A stretch of DNA of 35,093 nucleotides from DASVCZ01 sp036381335 (GCA_036381335.1 DASVCZ010000020.1:1-35093); one strand, 5' to 3'. Counted from the stretch's first letter, positions 14,497 to 22,066 are shown. Notes: a model not told the origin generated them from the letters alone. Translations and numbers: made by a program.

Positions 14497-14841
14497 TTAT
14501 TCTTGACCTCTTAAGGCTGCTTCAACTGAGGGATAAAAGGGGTACAACCTATCATCTCCAGCCAATTCAAGCATTTTTTGGGCATGTTCGTTAGGAATGA
14601 TTCTAATCTCTTTTGCCAGCACCCTTTGAGCTGCTTTGAGGGTTCGTAAGCCACTAGAAGACATCTGATCAATGTGTAAAGCGAGGACAATAAAAGGGAT
14701 CACATTCTTTTGAGCTTCCAATATAATTTCTTGAAAAACATCGGCCAACTGAGCCGCTCCGAAGCTGTTTAATGCCCCCTCAACTTCAATTATGGGGACT
14801 GATGAATTGTACTCTTGATCAATTCGAGTAATTTTGGCCAT
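14497..14841 (-). CDS. STAS-domain protein (anti-sigma factor antagonist-like)
   Basis: A 114-residue single STAS domain: VPIIEVEGALNSFGAAQLADVFQEII, then VIPFIVLALHIDQMSSSGLRTLKAAQRVL and IRIIPN. The DQMSSSGLRTL segment corresponds to the phosphorylatable Ser region of SpoIIAA-like proteins, with a Ser at the key position. I chose ATG 14841; an in-frame start at 14940 would add 33 residues of no clear homology. No partner kinase or sigma factor is nearby. The stop codon abuts the thrS stop. Confidence 0.75.
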   Translation of the reverse strand: MAKITRIDQEYNSSVPIIEVEGALNSFGAAQLADVFQEIILEAQKNVIPFIVLALHIDQMSSSGLRTLKAAQRVLAKEIRIIPNEHAQKMLELAGDDRLYPFYPSVEAALRGQE

Positions 14842-15008
14842 ATGGAACTTTCTAAGGCAGATTTTGTAGTAATTACTTTTTAAAAGTCTTAATGATTCTT
14901 TCTCCAGTTTTGCTAAATGAGATAATAATGAGCCAGACAAGTGAGGAAAGACAGCCTGAGCAGGTCTTTTTCATTTTCAGTCATGATCGGATTGTATCAT
15001 AGGCAACC

Positions 15009-15038
15009 AAAAAGCCCTCCGGATTACCGCAGGGCTTT
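15009..15038 (-). terminator. rho-independent terminator after rplA
   Basis: AAAGCCCT pairs with AGGGCTTT around a 14-nt loop; read on the minus strand it is followed by TTTTT. It lies downstream of a low-complexity TTACTTAG-type stretch (15040-15100) past the rplA stop. Confidence 0.8.
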
Positions 15039-15092
15039 CTTAATTTACTTATTTACTCAATTACTTAGTTACTTAGTAACTTAGTCACTCAC

Positions 15093-15863
15093 TCACTCCA
15101 CCTGACTGAAATCAACTTTCACCCCCGGGCTCATCGAGGCGGCGATGGTTAATTTAACCAACTTGTTTTTGTAAGCATTGATCAACGCCGTTAAGTTCTC
15201 AACCAGTTCCTTAGTCTCCATGCCGGTTTTACCAATCACAGCGTGGAAGAGAGGCGCTTTTTTCTCGCCTTTGATGGTGACTTTACCACCTTCCAGTTCT
15301 TGCTTTTTCTTTTCAGGATCGGTAGTTAAGGTACCAGTCTTAGGATTGGGCATTAAGCCTTTAGGACCCAAGACGCGAGCAAATCTAGTTAGATCCTTCA
15401 TTTGATCAGGACGAGCCAGCAGGACGTCAAAAGTCACATTGCCAGCTTCAATATCGGCCATAACTTTGTCATCTAAGATGGCGACAGTCCGTTTCTTACC
15501 AGTTGTGTGGGGGAAACTGACCTCGACATTCATGCCTTCATCACGAGTTACCCCGTGAGCGGAAATAGTGCCTTCAAAAGAAGAATACGAGAGTCGTTTG
15601 ACCAGCTCGATAGCGGCAAAGGGATCGTATAACTTGGTTTTATCGACGTTAGACCGAACGGCCTGGTATTTCTTACTGCGACCCTGAGATTTCTTTCGAC
15701 CAGAGGTCGATCGGCCTATGGCCGAGGCTTGTTCAGTTCCTGCTTCGGCGTTGACTTCCGTGATCTCATCATTAGCCGTAACTTCAACTACTTCTGGAGC
15801 AGCAGCCACGATTTTAACTTCCATGGGTTCGGCGGACATATCGACGTTGCGTTTTTTAGACAT
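15093..15863 (-). CDS. rplA: 50S ribosomal protein L1 with N-terminal extension and shortened domain II
   Basis: A 256-residue protein. The L1 core begins near residue 66 (YQAVRSNVDKTKLYDPFAAIELVK) and has VLGPKGLMPNPKTGTL, FHAVIGKTGM and LTIAASMSPGVKVD. The first 65 residues are an acidic, Ala/Glu/Val-rich extension ending in a basic stretch (GRKKSQGRSKK), not part of standard L1. Domain II is short: VAILDDKVMADIEAG stands where typical L1 has about 25 more residues. L1 forms the mobile stalk that moves deacylated tRNA out of the E site. It follows rplK by 8 bp with a GGAG site. The usual next gene, rplJ, is displaced. Confidence 0.93.
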   Translation of the reverse strand: MSKKRNVDMSAEPMEVKIVAAAPEVVEVTANDEITEVNAEAGTEQASAIGRSTSGRKKSQGRSKKYQAVRSNVDKTKLYDPFAAIELVKRLSYSSFEGTISAHGVTRDEGMNVEVSFPHTTGKKRTVAILDDKVMADIEAGNVTFDVLLARPDQMKDLTRFARVLGPKGLMPNPKTGTLTTDPEKKKQELEGGKVTIKGEKKAPLFHAVIGKTGMETKELVENLTALINAYKNKLVKLTIAASMSPGVKVDFSQVE

Positions 15864-15871
15864 ATTTCTCC

Positions 15872-16297
15872 TTAGACAATTTCAACGCCCATACTTTTGG
15901 CGGTACCTACTACAGTGTTGATCGCTCCTTGCAGATCGTTGGTGTTCAAATCAGGCAGTTTTTCTTGAGCAATCTCTTTGACTTGGTCTTGAGTTAACTT
16001 ACCGACGGCTTTGTCTTTGTTAGGAGCGCTGCTGCCTTTTTTCAGCTTCAATTTCTGCATAATCATGGCCGAAACTGGGGGCAATTTGAGGACAAAAGTG
16101 AACGAGCGGTCTTCGTAAATGGTAATTTCCGCTGGGATGACTTGGCCGCGCTTGTCGGCGGTAGCGTCGTTATATTGTTTCAAGAAATCCATCATGTTAA
16201 TACCAGCTTGACCCAAGATAGGACCGACAGGAGGAGCGGGGTTAGCTGCGCCAGCTGGCAGATTCAACTTGAGGACATTGACAATTTTTTTGGCCAT
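15872..16297 (-). CDS. rplK: 50S ribosomal protein L11
   Basis: A 141-residue protein of standard length: KLNLPAGAANPAPPVGPILGQAGINMMDFLKQYN, ITIYEDRSFTFVLK and the C-terminal rRNA-binding domain with GTAKSMGVEIV. L11 sits at the GTPase-associated centre near L10 and L7/L12. It is preceded by its own promoter and a leader of about 165 nt even though nusG lies upstream on the same strand. Confidence 0.97.
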   Translation of the reverse strand: MAKKIVNVLKLNLPAGAANPAPPVGPILGQAGINMMDFLKQYNDATADKRGQVIPAEITIYEDRSFTFVLKLPPVSAMIMQKLKLKKGSSAPNKDKAVGKLTQDQVKEIAQEKLPDLNTNDLQGAINTVVGTAKSMGVEIV

Positions 16298-16477
16298 ATG
16301 TACCTTAAAAAATAATTTTTAATTTCAAATTACTAATTTTTAAACTTTTGTTGGCGGGAAAAGGCGAAGGGGGAGCTTAGTTACTTAAAGACTTAGTAAC
16401 TTAGGCACTTGAGGTTCTTCGCACATTCCTGCGCTCCTTCCATTAACTCGAAGTCAACAGAAGTAAAGGAGATTATA
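16298..16477 (-). promoter_or_regulatory. promoter and leader of rplK-rplA
   Basis: On the minus strand TGG followed by TATAAT (16477-16472) is an extended -10. The leader of about 165 nt carries a weak stem GTTACT/AGTAAC in a repetitive CTAAGTTACT-type stretch and ends in an AT-rich tract before GGTACAT-ATG. I do not recognise an L1 or L11 binding motif with certainty. Confidence 0.6.
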
Positions 16478-16505
16478 CCAGAGGTAGGGGAAAAGTCAAA
16501 AGAGG

Positions 16506-17060
16506 CTACTTACTCGCTACCACATCAAAGCTATCTTGAGCCTGAATCCGACCCTGCTCACTCACAGTCAATAATCTGACAGAATACGAAGGAAAAGTTT
16601 TAAAAAAAGTCAGGTACTCCATGGCTAAATCAGGGGCTATCACCTGAGGACCAACTACTTCATCCACCGTAATTGTTATGGCATCTTGAGTGATGATCAG
16701 TTCGTGGGGATAGCCGTAGTAATTTAAGGGTCGAGAATATACATCTAGATTGATGAGTATTCTGACTTCAAGTTCGGGAGGTAGCTCATGTGATTTAAAA
16801 ATGATGGCTTTCAAAATGAGGTCGAGTTTTTGGGGATTAACTGGAGTTAAATGAATTTCGGAATCGTGTGGTTGATAGCCTATTTCCTGTAACGAATGGA
16901 GCACTAGTTTTTCATTAGATCGGTAAGAGAGGGGCAAGAGAGTAGCATTGACTGACAGAATAATAGTAATTAGTAGCCAAATTAACCAGTACCGAACCCG
17001 TTCTTGGTCTGATAGGGAACCAATAAACAACTCACTTTCAGGGAATTTTGGTAAACTCAT
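16506..17060 (-). CDS. hypothetical single-pass membrane protein between nusG and rplK
   Basis: A 184-residue protein with one membrane helix near the N terminus (about residues 24-46, YWLIWLLITIILSVNATLLPL) and a C-terminal domain of alternating strands (LEVRILINLDVYSRP, HELIITQDAITITVDEVV). The polar domain probably lies outside the membrane. No family recognised. It sits between nusG and rplK, where no gene is usually found, on the same strand and only 23 bp after nusG, so it is probably co-transcribed with secE-nusG. Confidence 0.75.
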   Translation of the reverse strand: MSLPKFPESELFIGSLSDQERVRYWLIWLLITIILSVNATLLPLSYRSNEKLVLHSLQEIGYQPHDSEIHLTPVNPQKLDLILKAIIFKSHELPPELEVRILINLDVYSRPLNYYGYPHELIITQDAITITVDEVVGPQVIAPDLAMEYLTFFKTFPSYSVRLLTVSEQGRIQAQDSFDVVASK

Positions 17061-17083
17061 AGTTTTCCGGGCAGGAGTAGGTG

Positions 17084-17704
17084 TTAGGAAACCTTCTGCA
17101 CCTGCAAGAAGTCCAGCTCGACGGGGGTCTCGCGACCAAAGATAGAGACCAAGACTTCCACCTTGCCGCGTTCTTCGTCAATTGAGTTAACAGTGCCCAA
17201 GAATTCGTTGAACGGACCGTCCACGATCTTGACGGCTTCACCATCCACAAACTCGGCCTTGTATTGAGGAGCAGCTTGAGTCATGTACTTCTGAATCGCT
17301 TCCACTTCGTGCTTAGGCAGTGGTTTAGGCTTGGCGCCGACACCCACAAAACCAGTCACACCTTGAGTGGTCCGGACAGCCAACCAGGCGTCATCAGTCA
17401 ATTCCATTTGAATCAACATGTAGCCAGGGAAGATTTTTTCGTTGACCGTCTTGCGTTGGCCACGTTTAATCTGAATTTTTTCTTGAGTGGGGATGAGCGC
17501 GGCAATAATTTTGTCGGTTAAATGAAGGGTTTGAGCCCGTTGTTTGAGGGTCTCAGCAACTTTATTTTCGTGACCCGAGTAAGTATGAACTACGAACCAG
17601 CGCGCTTTCTTGTTTTCTTGATCCGAGATGCGAATCACGTTGGTAGAGTCAACTTTGACTTCTTGAGTTTCTGGTACTGCCGGTACATTTTGAGCGTCGT
17701 TCAT
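17084..17704 (-). CDS. nusG: transcription termination/antitermination factor NusG
   Basis: A 206-residue protein. The NGN domain begins ARWFVVHTYSGHENKVAETLK and contains NEKIFPGYMLIQMELTDDAW and VRTTQGVTGFVG. The KOW domain is GEAVKIVDGPFNEFLGTV to the end. A 33-residue polar N-terminal extension precedes the core. NusG binds the RNA polymerase clamp and, via KOW, ribosomal S10 or Rho. It lies in the expected secE-nusG-rplK-rplA order. Confidence 0.97.
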   Translation of the reverse strand: MNDAQNVPAVPETQEVKVDSTNVIRISDQENKKARWFVVHTYSGHENKVAETLKQRAQTLHLTDKIIAALIPTQEKIQIKRGQRKTVNEKIFPGYMLIQMELTDDAWLAVRTTQGVTGFVGVGAKPKPLPKHEVEAIQKYMTQAAPQYKAEFVDGEAVKIVDGPFNEFLGTVNSIDEERGKVEVLVSIFGRETPVELDFLQVQKVS

Positions 17705-17730
17705 AAAGTGGTGCGTCCTAGTTAATAAAA

Positions 17731-17916
17731 TTAAGCGCTAATTAAAAATGATACTAATTCATTAAACATATAGTCGAGTCCCACTAAGTAGAGAGCAACT
17801 ACGGCGCTGATAGTAATGACTAACGCTGTCATCTTGGCAGTCTGCTCGTAGGTGGGCCAAGAAACTTTTTGCAGTTCCTGCTGGACTTCGCTCAAATACG
17901 TAAGTGGATTCAACAT
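17731..17916 (-). CDS. secE: preprotein translocase subunit SecE
   Basis: A 61-residue protein with the conserved amphipathic segment EVQQELQKVSWPTYEQTAKMT followed by one membrane helix (ALVITISAVVALYLVGLDYMF). This is the minimal single-TM SecE that clamps SecY. It lies just upstream of nusG as in most bacteria. Confidence 0.95.
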   Translation of the reverse strand: MLNPLTYLSEVQQELQKVSWPTYEQTAKMTALVITISAVVALYLVGLDYMFNELVSFLISA

Positions 17917-17961
17917 GAGATTTGTATTGTATCACATCAAGGAAAGCTAGGCACTCAACAC

Positions 17962-19857
17962 TTAGGGAGTGTCAGAATTAGGGGGAGTGATCCCTTTGTT
18001 GCGAATCCGCTCCAGCATGGAAGAGCGAGGTGGGGACGTAGGGGCTGCTGGTTGAACTGGGATTGGTGAAGGTGTTGCTGGTGCAGATCGAGTAAAAACG
18101 GGAGTCTCCACTACCGGTTTGTCAGTTAAAGGCGTTGGTTTAACCTCTGGCTTATAAGGAGGCAAGGAAGAGGGAGAGGCAACTGGCTCGACGGGAGGCA
18201 CGACTGGCTTGATTGGAGGTGTTGCAGGCTTAGTTGTAACTGCCGGTGGTTGAGGTACTGGCGGTTGAGATGACGGTGACTGAGGTGGGGGAGACTGGAC
18301 GCGAGCCGCGGGTGTGGGTGACGCAGGGGCTTGTTTGAGCGCATCAATTTTAGCTTGCAGCTCTTGTTCATATGCTTGATTGCCAGGCTGATTAGTAGGT
18401 GATTGAGGTGGGCGGGAGGTGCCACCCATAACTTTTCTGAGCAACCAGAGGATAAACAGTAAGAGAATGACGCCACCGAAAGCCAAGAGGGCTGTTTTAA
18501 CTAATGGTGACATGAGAGTATCAAGCAAAGTGGCTTCTGCAGCTGGCTGGTCGATGGGTGCGGGTGATTGTGGTAGAGGGCTGGCAACCGGCCGAGGAGA
18601 AGCTCTAAAAATAGTGCCACTAGTAGTACTGGCTTGGCCAGAAGTAGTGGCTGAAGAACCGGAGGTGGGTGAAGCGGTTGGCGTTGTAGTTCCACCTTTG
18701 GTTTGGTAAGTAGAAGAAACAGTGGGCTTAGTCGCGACGGAACAACTACTGCTACTCGGATTGCTGGCTAAGCGGCAGGTCCCGTAGAAACAGCGCATGT
18801 TGGCTGCACATTCCCGATTGCTGGCACATGACTTGTTACAATTTTGAGCAATGGTTTGTTGCTGACTGGTAGTGGGTGCAGCACAGCTCTGGCTCTCTAC
18901 ATTTTGAGGATGACGGCAGCGATTAAAATGACAGGTGTAGCCGCTGGCACATTCTCGAGCGTCCGCACAGTACTCGTTACAACTACGTTGAAGGCCATCA
19001 TCAGGCGGCGCGGCACAGCTGGTGCTGGTCACATTCGTGACCAGTCGGCAGCGCTTGCCATCACTTGAGCCGGTATCGTAGCAGCGGAAGTTAGGGGCAC
19101 ACTCATCATTGCTCGAGCACGACTCGTTACATTGCTGGTAAGTAGCGCCGCCCACTCCGGGAGATGGTGACACCGATGGCGAAGGGGAGACCGATGGTGA
19201 GGGCGTAGGATCTACCGAAGGCGTAGGACTAGGTTCATCGGTAGTGTCGGTGGCCGCCACGGTATAACTGATAGTCTCAATTGTTTTTAACTCATCTTCA
19301 ATCGGGTCGGCATTTCGAATAGTGACGATTGAATCTTCGACGTCAAAGTTCAACTCCACCTCACCAGCTGCCGACGGGTTGATGGTCAGTTGAGCAAAGG
19401 TAGTCGGTTGGGTAGTAGAAAAAGAGCCGTTCACAGGCACGAGCGCTTCTAGAGAAACTAAGTAGCCATCTGCACTTTGCTCGACTTCTTGAACTTGTGT
19501 TTCCAGGCTAGCATTGGTAACTATCAATTCCGGAGTAGAGTTAAACCCAGGCCCAACCAAGTTAAAAATAAGTTCCACCCCGTCAATTTGATGACCGTGA
19601 GTATTCATTTTCAGATCAATGATTTGGGACTGGTTGGGAGTCAAACTGGTGCCGCTGGCTGGAGTGAAACTGAGTTCAACTTCTCCATCGGCCACCATGG
19701 CTTGCTGTCGAATATCTTGTGGCTCTTCTAAGGTACTTTGGAAAATAACTATGCCCACGGCACTAAAGACCAGTAAGAGTAAGAATGCTAAACCACTGAT
19801 CAAATACCAGTTGTTTTTTTTGGGCGCTTGAGCAAAACGGGCAGCAGAAGTAGTCAT
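17962..19857 (-). CDS. cell-surface protein: TM - cohesin-like domain - three Cys modules - TM - Pro-rich tail
   Basis: A 631-residue protein. An N-terminal membrane helix (WYLISGLAFLLLLVFSAVG) is followed by a beta-rich domain of about 150 residues (GEVELSFTPASGTSLTPNQ, DGVELIFNLVGPGF, AAGEVELNFDVEDSIV) that has the look of a cohesin domain. A Ser/Pro linker precedes three Cys modules with spacing C-x3-C-x5-C-x5-C-x4(or 10)-C-x10-C. A second Pro/Ser/Thr stretch leads to another membrane helix (TALLAFGGVILLLFILWLL) and a long Pro-rich tail, probably cytoplasmic. The Cys modules would be outside the cell. The neighbour on the same strand carries a dockerin, which supports the cohesin reading. 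The cohesin call is by pattern only. Confidence 0.7.
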   Translation of the reverse strand: MTTSAARFAQAPKKNNWYLISGLAFLLLLVFSAVGIVIFQSTLEEPQDIRQQAMVADGEVELSFTPASGTSLTPNQSQIIDLKMNTHGHQIDGVELIFNLVGPGFNSTPELIVTNASLETQVQEVEQSADGYLVSLEALVPVNGSFSTTQPTTFAQLTINPSAAGEVELNFDVEDSIVTIRNADPIEDELKTIETISYTVAATDTTDEPSPTPSVDPTPSPSVSPSPSVSPSPGVGGATYQQCNESCSSNDECAPNFRCYDTGSSDGKRCRLVTNVTSTSCAAPPDDGLQRSCNEYCADARECASGYTCHFNRCRHPQNVESQSCAAPTTSQQQTIAQNCNKSCASNRECAANMRCFYGTCRLASNPSSSSCSVATKPTVSSTYQTKGGTTTPTASPTSGSSATTSGQASTTSGTIFRASPRPVASPLPQSPAPIDQPAAEATLLDTLMSPLVKTALLAFGGVILLLFILWLLRKVMGGTSRPPQSPTNQPGNQAYEQELQAKIDALKQAPASPTPAARVQSPPPQSPSSQPPVPQPPAVTTKPATPPIKPVVPPVEPVASPSSLPPYKPEVKPTPLTDKPVVETPVFTRSAPATPSPIPVQPAAPTSPPRSSMLERIRNKGITPPNSDTP

Positions 19858-19899
19858 GTCTGTTATAACTATACTGAGCTTTTTTATGCTTGTACAGAC

Positions 19900-20484
19900 T
19901 TAGCTGTTGTAATAGCGAACAAAAAGACTGTAGTCGAGTAAATTGATCCGTTGATCTTCATTTAAATCAATAGTAGCGTCAAAGGTATTACTTTTATATT
20001 TTTGAACGAAAAAAGAGTAGTCCAACAAATTAACTATTTGATCTTGATTAAAATCACCTGGAAGAGGAGCGGGCTCTTGGATCCCAGCTTCAGCCAGACA
20101 GGCGACTACTTCGTCACTCTCAGTAAAACCACACTCCCCGGTGGGCTGAACTTCACAGGTAGCTTGCTGGTAGCAGGCGTACTCAGGCAAAAATTGGCAG
20201 GTGGTTGTGCCTAACTCAGCCGCTGCTGCTTGACTAAGACATAGTTGTCCACTGCAGCCTGCTCTGACACAAGTAAGATCTGGAGTAGAGGAAGAGCTGG
20301 CGTCAGTGGTATCGTCAGGACAAACCATAATGGGATCACAAGGAGCCTGGATACATTCCACCCGTTGATAAAAACAGCCGGGAGGTGGGGTAGGAGTATT
20401 TCGTAACATTTGAGCTTTTGCTGCCACACTTGACAGTTGAAAACAGGCAAAAAAGAGGGCAGTTAAAGTAAGTAAACGAAGCAT
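19900..20484 (-). CDS. secreted protein with eight-Cys-cluster-like domain and C-terminal type I dockerin
   Basis: A 194-residue protein. The signal peptide MLRLLTLTALFFACFQLSSV ends near AAKAQ. A Cys-rich region follows (CFYQRVECIQAPCDPIMVC; CSGQLC; TTCQFLPEYACY; GECGF), resembling the eight-cysteine-cluster domain. The last 52 residues are two dockerin repeats, GDFNQDQIVNLLDYSFFV and IDLNEDQRINLLDYSLFV, each with Asp-x-Asn-x-Asp and a distal Asp for calcium. Dockerins bind cohesins, and a cohesin-like protein is encoded next door. ATG 20484 is chosen because TATAAT lies 7 nt upstream; ATG 20493 would overlap the -10. Confidence 0.82.
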   Translation of the reverse strand: MLRLLTLTALFFACFQLSSVAAKAQMLRNTPTPPPGCFYQRVECIQAPCDPIMVCPDDTTDASSSSTPDLTCVRAGCSGQLCLSQAAAAELGTTTCQFLPEYACYQQATCEVQPTGECGFTESDEVVACLAEAGIQEPAPLPGDFNQDQIVNLLDYSFFVQKYKSNTFDATIDLNEDQRINLLDYSLFVRYYNS

Positions 20485-20491
20485 GATCCTC

Positions 20492-20519
20492 ATTATAGAG
20501 AGATCTCTCAATTTCTCAA
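20492..20519 (-). promoter_or_regulatory. promoter of the dockerin gene
   Basis: On the minus strand TTGAGA (20519-20514), 16-bp spacer, TATAAT (20497-20492), then 7 nt to ATG 20484. The spacer contains GAGAGATCTCTC, a 12-bp perfect palindrome that could bind a regulator. Confidence 0.7.
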
Positions 20520-20599
20520 TCCCTCTGCCTTAGATTGACTTTTATTTGCCCTCACGGTATTCTGCTAGTGGTTCTTATCAACCATTTAAAGGAGTTGTC

Positions 20600-21493
20600 A
20601 TGAACAACGACATGCCTAAGCGAGTCAGAAAAGCAGTTATCACCGATGCTGGTTTTGCCAGCCGTTACTTACCCATTACCAAGACTATTCCCAAAGCGAT
20701 GTTGCCTCTGGGCAACCGGCCGATCATGCAATTCATGGTGGAAGAGTGTGCGGAAGCTGGCATTGAAGAGATTATCATCGTAGCTACTCCCGAGGGTAAG
20801 CCTATTTATGAAGATTATTTCAACAACGGTGTTAACCGCATCCGGAAACAACTGCAGGCTCAAGGCAAAGAAGATCGCTATGAGCCGGTTCAGCACGTCC
20901 TAGATTTTCCTAAAATTGTGGTCATTACTCAAGATGAAAGTTTGCCGTATGGTAATGGTTCGCCTGTAGCTTCGGCTCAGCGTTTTCTGGAAGGAGAAGA
21001 AGCATTTTTGGTTATCTATAGTGATGACGTTGTCTTTGGCACTCAAGGTGACGCTAAAACCATGGTTGATTTATACGAAGCTCACCCTGATGTGGCTGGC
21101 ATTATTATGTCTCAAGAAGTCAGTCCAGAAGTGGTAGACAAGTACGGCATCATTACCTTTAAAGCCGGGTCAGAGACAGACTTAGATTTCATTGTTGAAA
21201 AACCGGCCAAAGGTACTGAGCCTTCCCGTCTGGCTTCTTATGGTCGTTATTTATTAACTCCGACGGTGCTCCAGCATCTTGATCCTAGTAACACCGGTTT
21301 GGATAACGAACTATGGACGGTAGATGCCATCACCAAAGTGGCCAAAACTGACAGAATTTTAGTCGGTAAAACCCAGGGTGAGTGGATGACCACTGGTGAT
21401 CCAGAAAATTACTTCCGGGCTCATCTGAAATTCGTCATCGAACACGAAAAGTATGGTCCCAAAGTGGGGCAGTGGTTGGCTGAGTTTACTTGA
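20600..21493 (+). CDS. galU: UTP-glucose-1-phosphate uridylyltransferase (GalU-like)
   Basis: A 297-residue nucleotidyltransferase: KAVITDAGFASRYLPITKTIPKAMLPLGNRPIMQF, EECAEAGIEEIIIVA, YSDDVVFG, VDKYGIITF, FIVEKPAKGTEPSRLASYGRYLLTP and ELWTVDAI. The usual GxGTR loop is altered to GFASR, and the catalytic LPDD-type motif reads YSDDV. The overall architecture is GalU, which makes UDP-glucose for surface glycans. The substitution in the nucleotide loop leaves some doubt about the exact nucleotide. I chose ATG 20600 with AAAGGAG 6 nt upstream. Confidence 0.85.
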   Translation: MNNDMPKRVRKAVITDAGFASRYLPITKTIPKAMLPLGNRPIMQFMVEECAEAGIEEIIIVATPEGKPIYEDYFNNGVNRIRKQLQAQGKEDRYEPVQHVLDFPKIVVITQDESLPYGNGSPVASAQRFLEGEEAFLVIYSDDVVFGTQGDAKTMVDLYEAHPDVAGIIMSQEVSPEVVDKYGIITFKAGSETDLDFIVEKPAKGTEPSRLASYGRYLLTPTVLQHLDPSNTGLDNELWTVDAITKVAKTDRILVGKTQGEWMTTGDPENYFRAHLKFVIEHEKYGPKVGQWLAEFT

Positions 21494-21521
21494 TTCTTAC
21501 ACCGACTGAGGCGATTTTTGG

Positions 21522-21698
21522 TATACTGAAAGTAACTGAACATTCGAGTGTGGGAGGGAGATGGCAATTTTCCTCAACTCTTTATAGCTTAGGGTTCATG
21601 GCTTGTTCTGGTGCGCCCGTGGGCGTATCGACAGTTTACCCACCTGGTTTATCCGGGGAAGAGCTACCCTCTCACACTTGGCGGTTCAGTTTTTTTTG
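21522..21698 (+). ncRNA. 6S RNA-like non-coding RNA with promoter and terminator
   Basis: An extended -10 (TGG, TATACT at 21522-21527) is followed by an RNA of about 165 nt. Its ends pair: CTGAAC (21536-21541) with GTTCAG (21684-21689), then GTGTG-GAGGG with CCCTC-CACAC, ending in eight or more T residues. The middle holds unpaired tracts and a hairpin CGCCC/GGGCG. A long, interrupted duplex with a central bubble and this length suggest 6S RNA, the RNA polymerase decoy. No SRP apical motif was found. The assignment is by shape, not by covariance model. Confidence 0.45.
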
Positions 21699-21753
21699 TG
21701 GTTTTTTTTCAAAAGTCGGGTACAATAGAAGCCTTGTGGTATGACAGAAAAGT

Positions 21754-21825
21754 GCCCAGATAGTTCAGTGGCAGAACGCCTTCTTGGTAAGAAGGAGGTC
21801 GAGGGTCCGATTCCCTCTCTGGGCT
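21754..21825 (+). tRNA. tRNA-Thr (GGT)
   Basis: Acceptor GCCCAGA pairs with TCTGGGC; anticodon arm CCTTC-TTGGTAA-GAAGG gives anticodon GGT; T arm GAGGG-TCCGATT-CCCTC. CCA is not encoded. TACAAT at 21721-21726 is the likely -10. The T loop reads TCCGATT rather than TTCGATT, an unusual change. Confidence 0.93.
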
Positions 21826-21834
21826 CAGCTACAG

Positions 21835-21892
21835 GATCAGAGCGGTCCGATAAAATCGGACAGGTACCGGGTTCGAATCCCGGCGAAGGCTC
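21835..21892 (+). pseudogene. tRNA 3'-half-like fragment 1
   Basis: It has a hairpin GTCCG-ATAAAAT-CGGAC in the anticodon-arm position, then AGGT, a perfect T arm (CCGGG-TTCGAAT-CCCGG) and a 3' acceptor-like CGAAGGC-T. No 5' acceptor strand (it would need GCCTTCG) is found in the 40 bp upstream, so it cannot form a normal cloverleaf. It is read as a tRNA remnant. Confidence 0.6.
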
Positions 21893-21900
21893 AAGAGTCA

Positions 21901-21961
21901 TTGAGAGCAGAACGGTCCGATGTATCGGACAGGTCGAGGGTCCGATTCCCTCTCTGGGCTC
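21901..21961 (+). pseudogene. tRNA 3'-half-like fragment 2
   Basis: The tail, from AGGTC through T arm and TCTGGGC-T, is identical to the 3' part of tRNA-Thr(GGT) at 21795-21825. Its hairpin GTCCGAT-GT-ATCGGAC matches that of fragment 1. No 5' acceptor partner (GCCCAGA) precedes it. It looks like a partial duplication of the tRNA-Thr 3' end joined to the same hairpin. Confidence 0.6.
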
Positions 21962-21980
21962 ACTGTTATAATAAATCCAC

Positions 21981-22066
21981 GCCAGGTTACCCAAGTGGCC
22001 AACGGGGGCAGACTGTAAATCTGCTGACATTCGTCTTCCTAGGTTCGAATCCTAGACCTGGCACCA
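21981..22066 (+). tRNA. tRNA-Tyr (GTA)
   Basis: Acceptor GCCAGGT pairs with ACCTGGC; anticodon arm CAGA-CTGTAAA-TCTG gives anticodon GTA; a long type II variable arm; T arm CTAGG-TTCGAAT-CCTAG; CCA is encoded. TATAAT at 21967-21972 is its -10. Confidence 0.95.
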
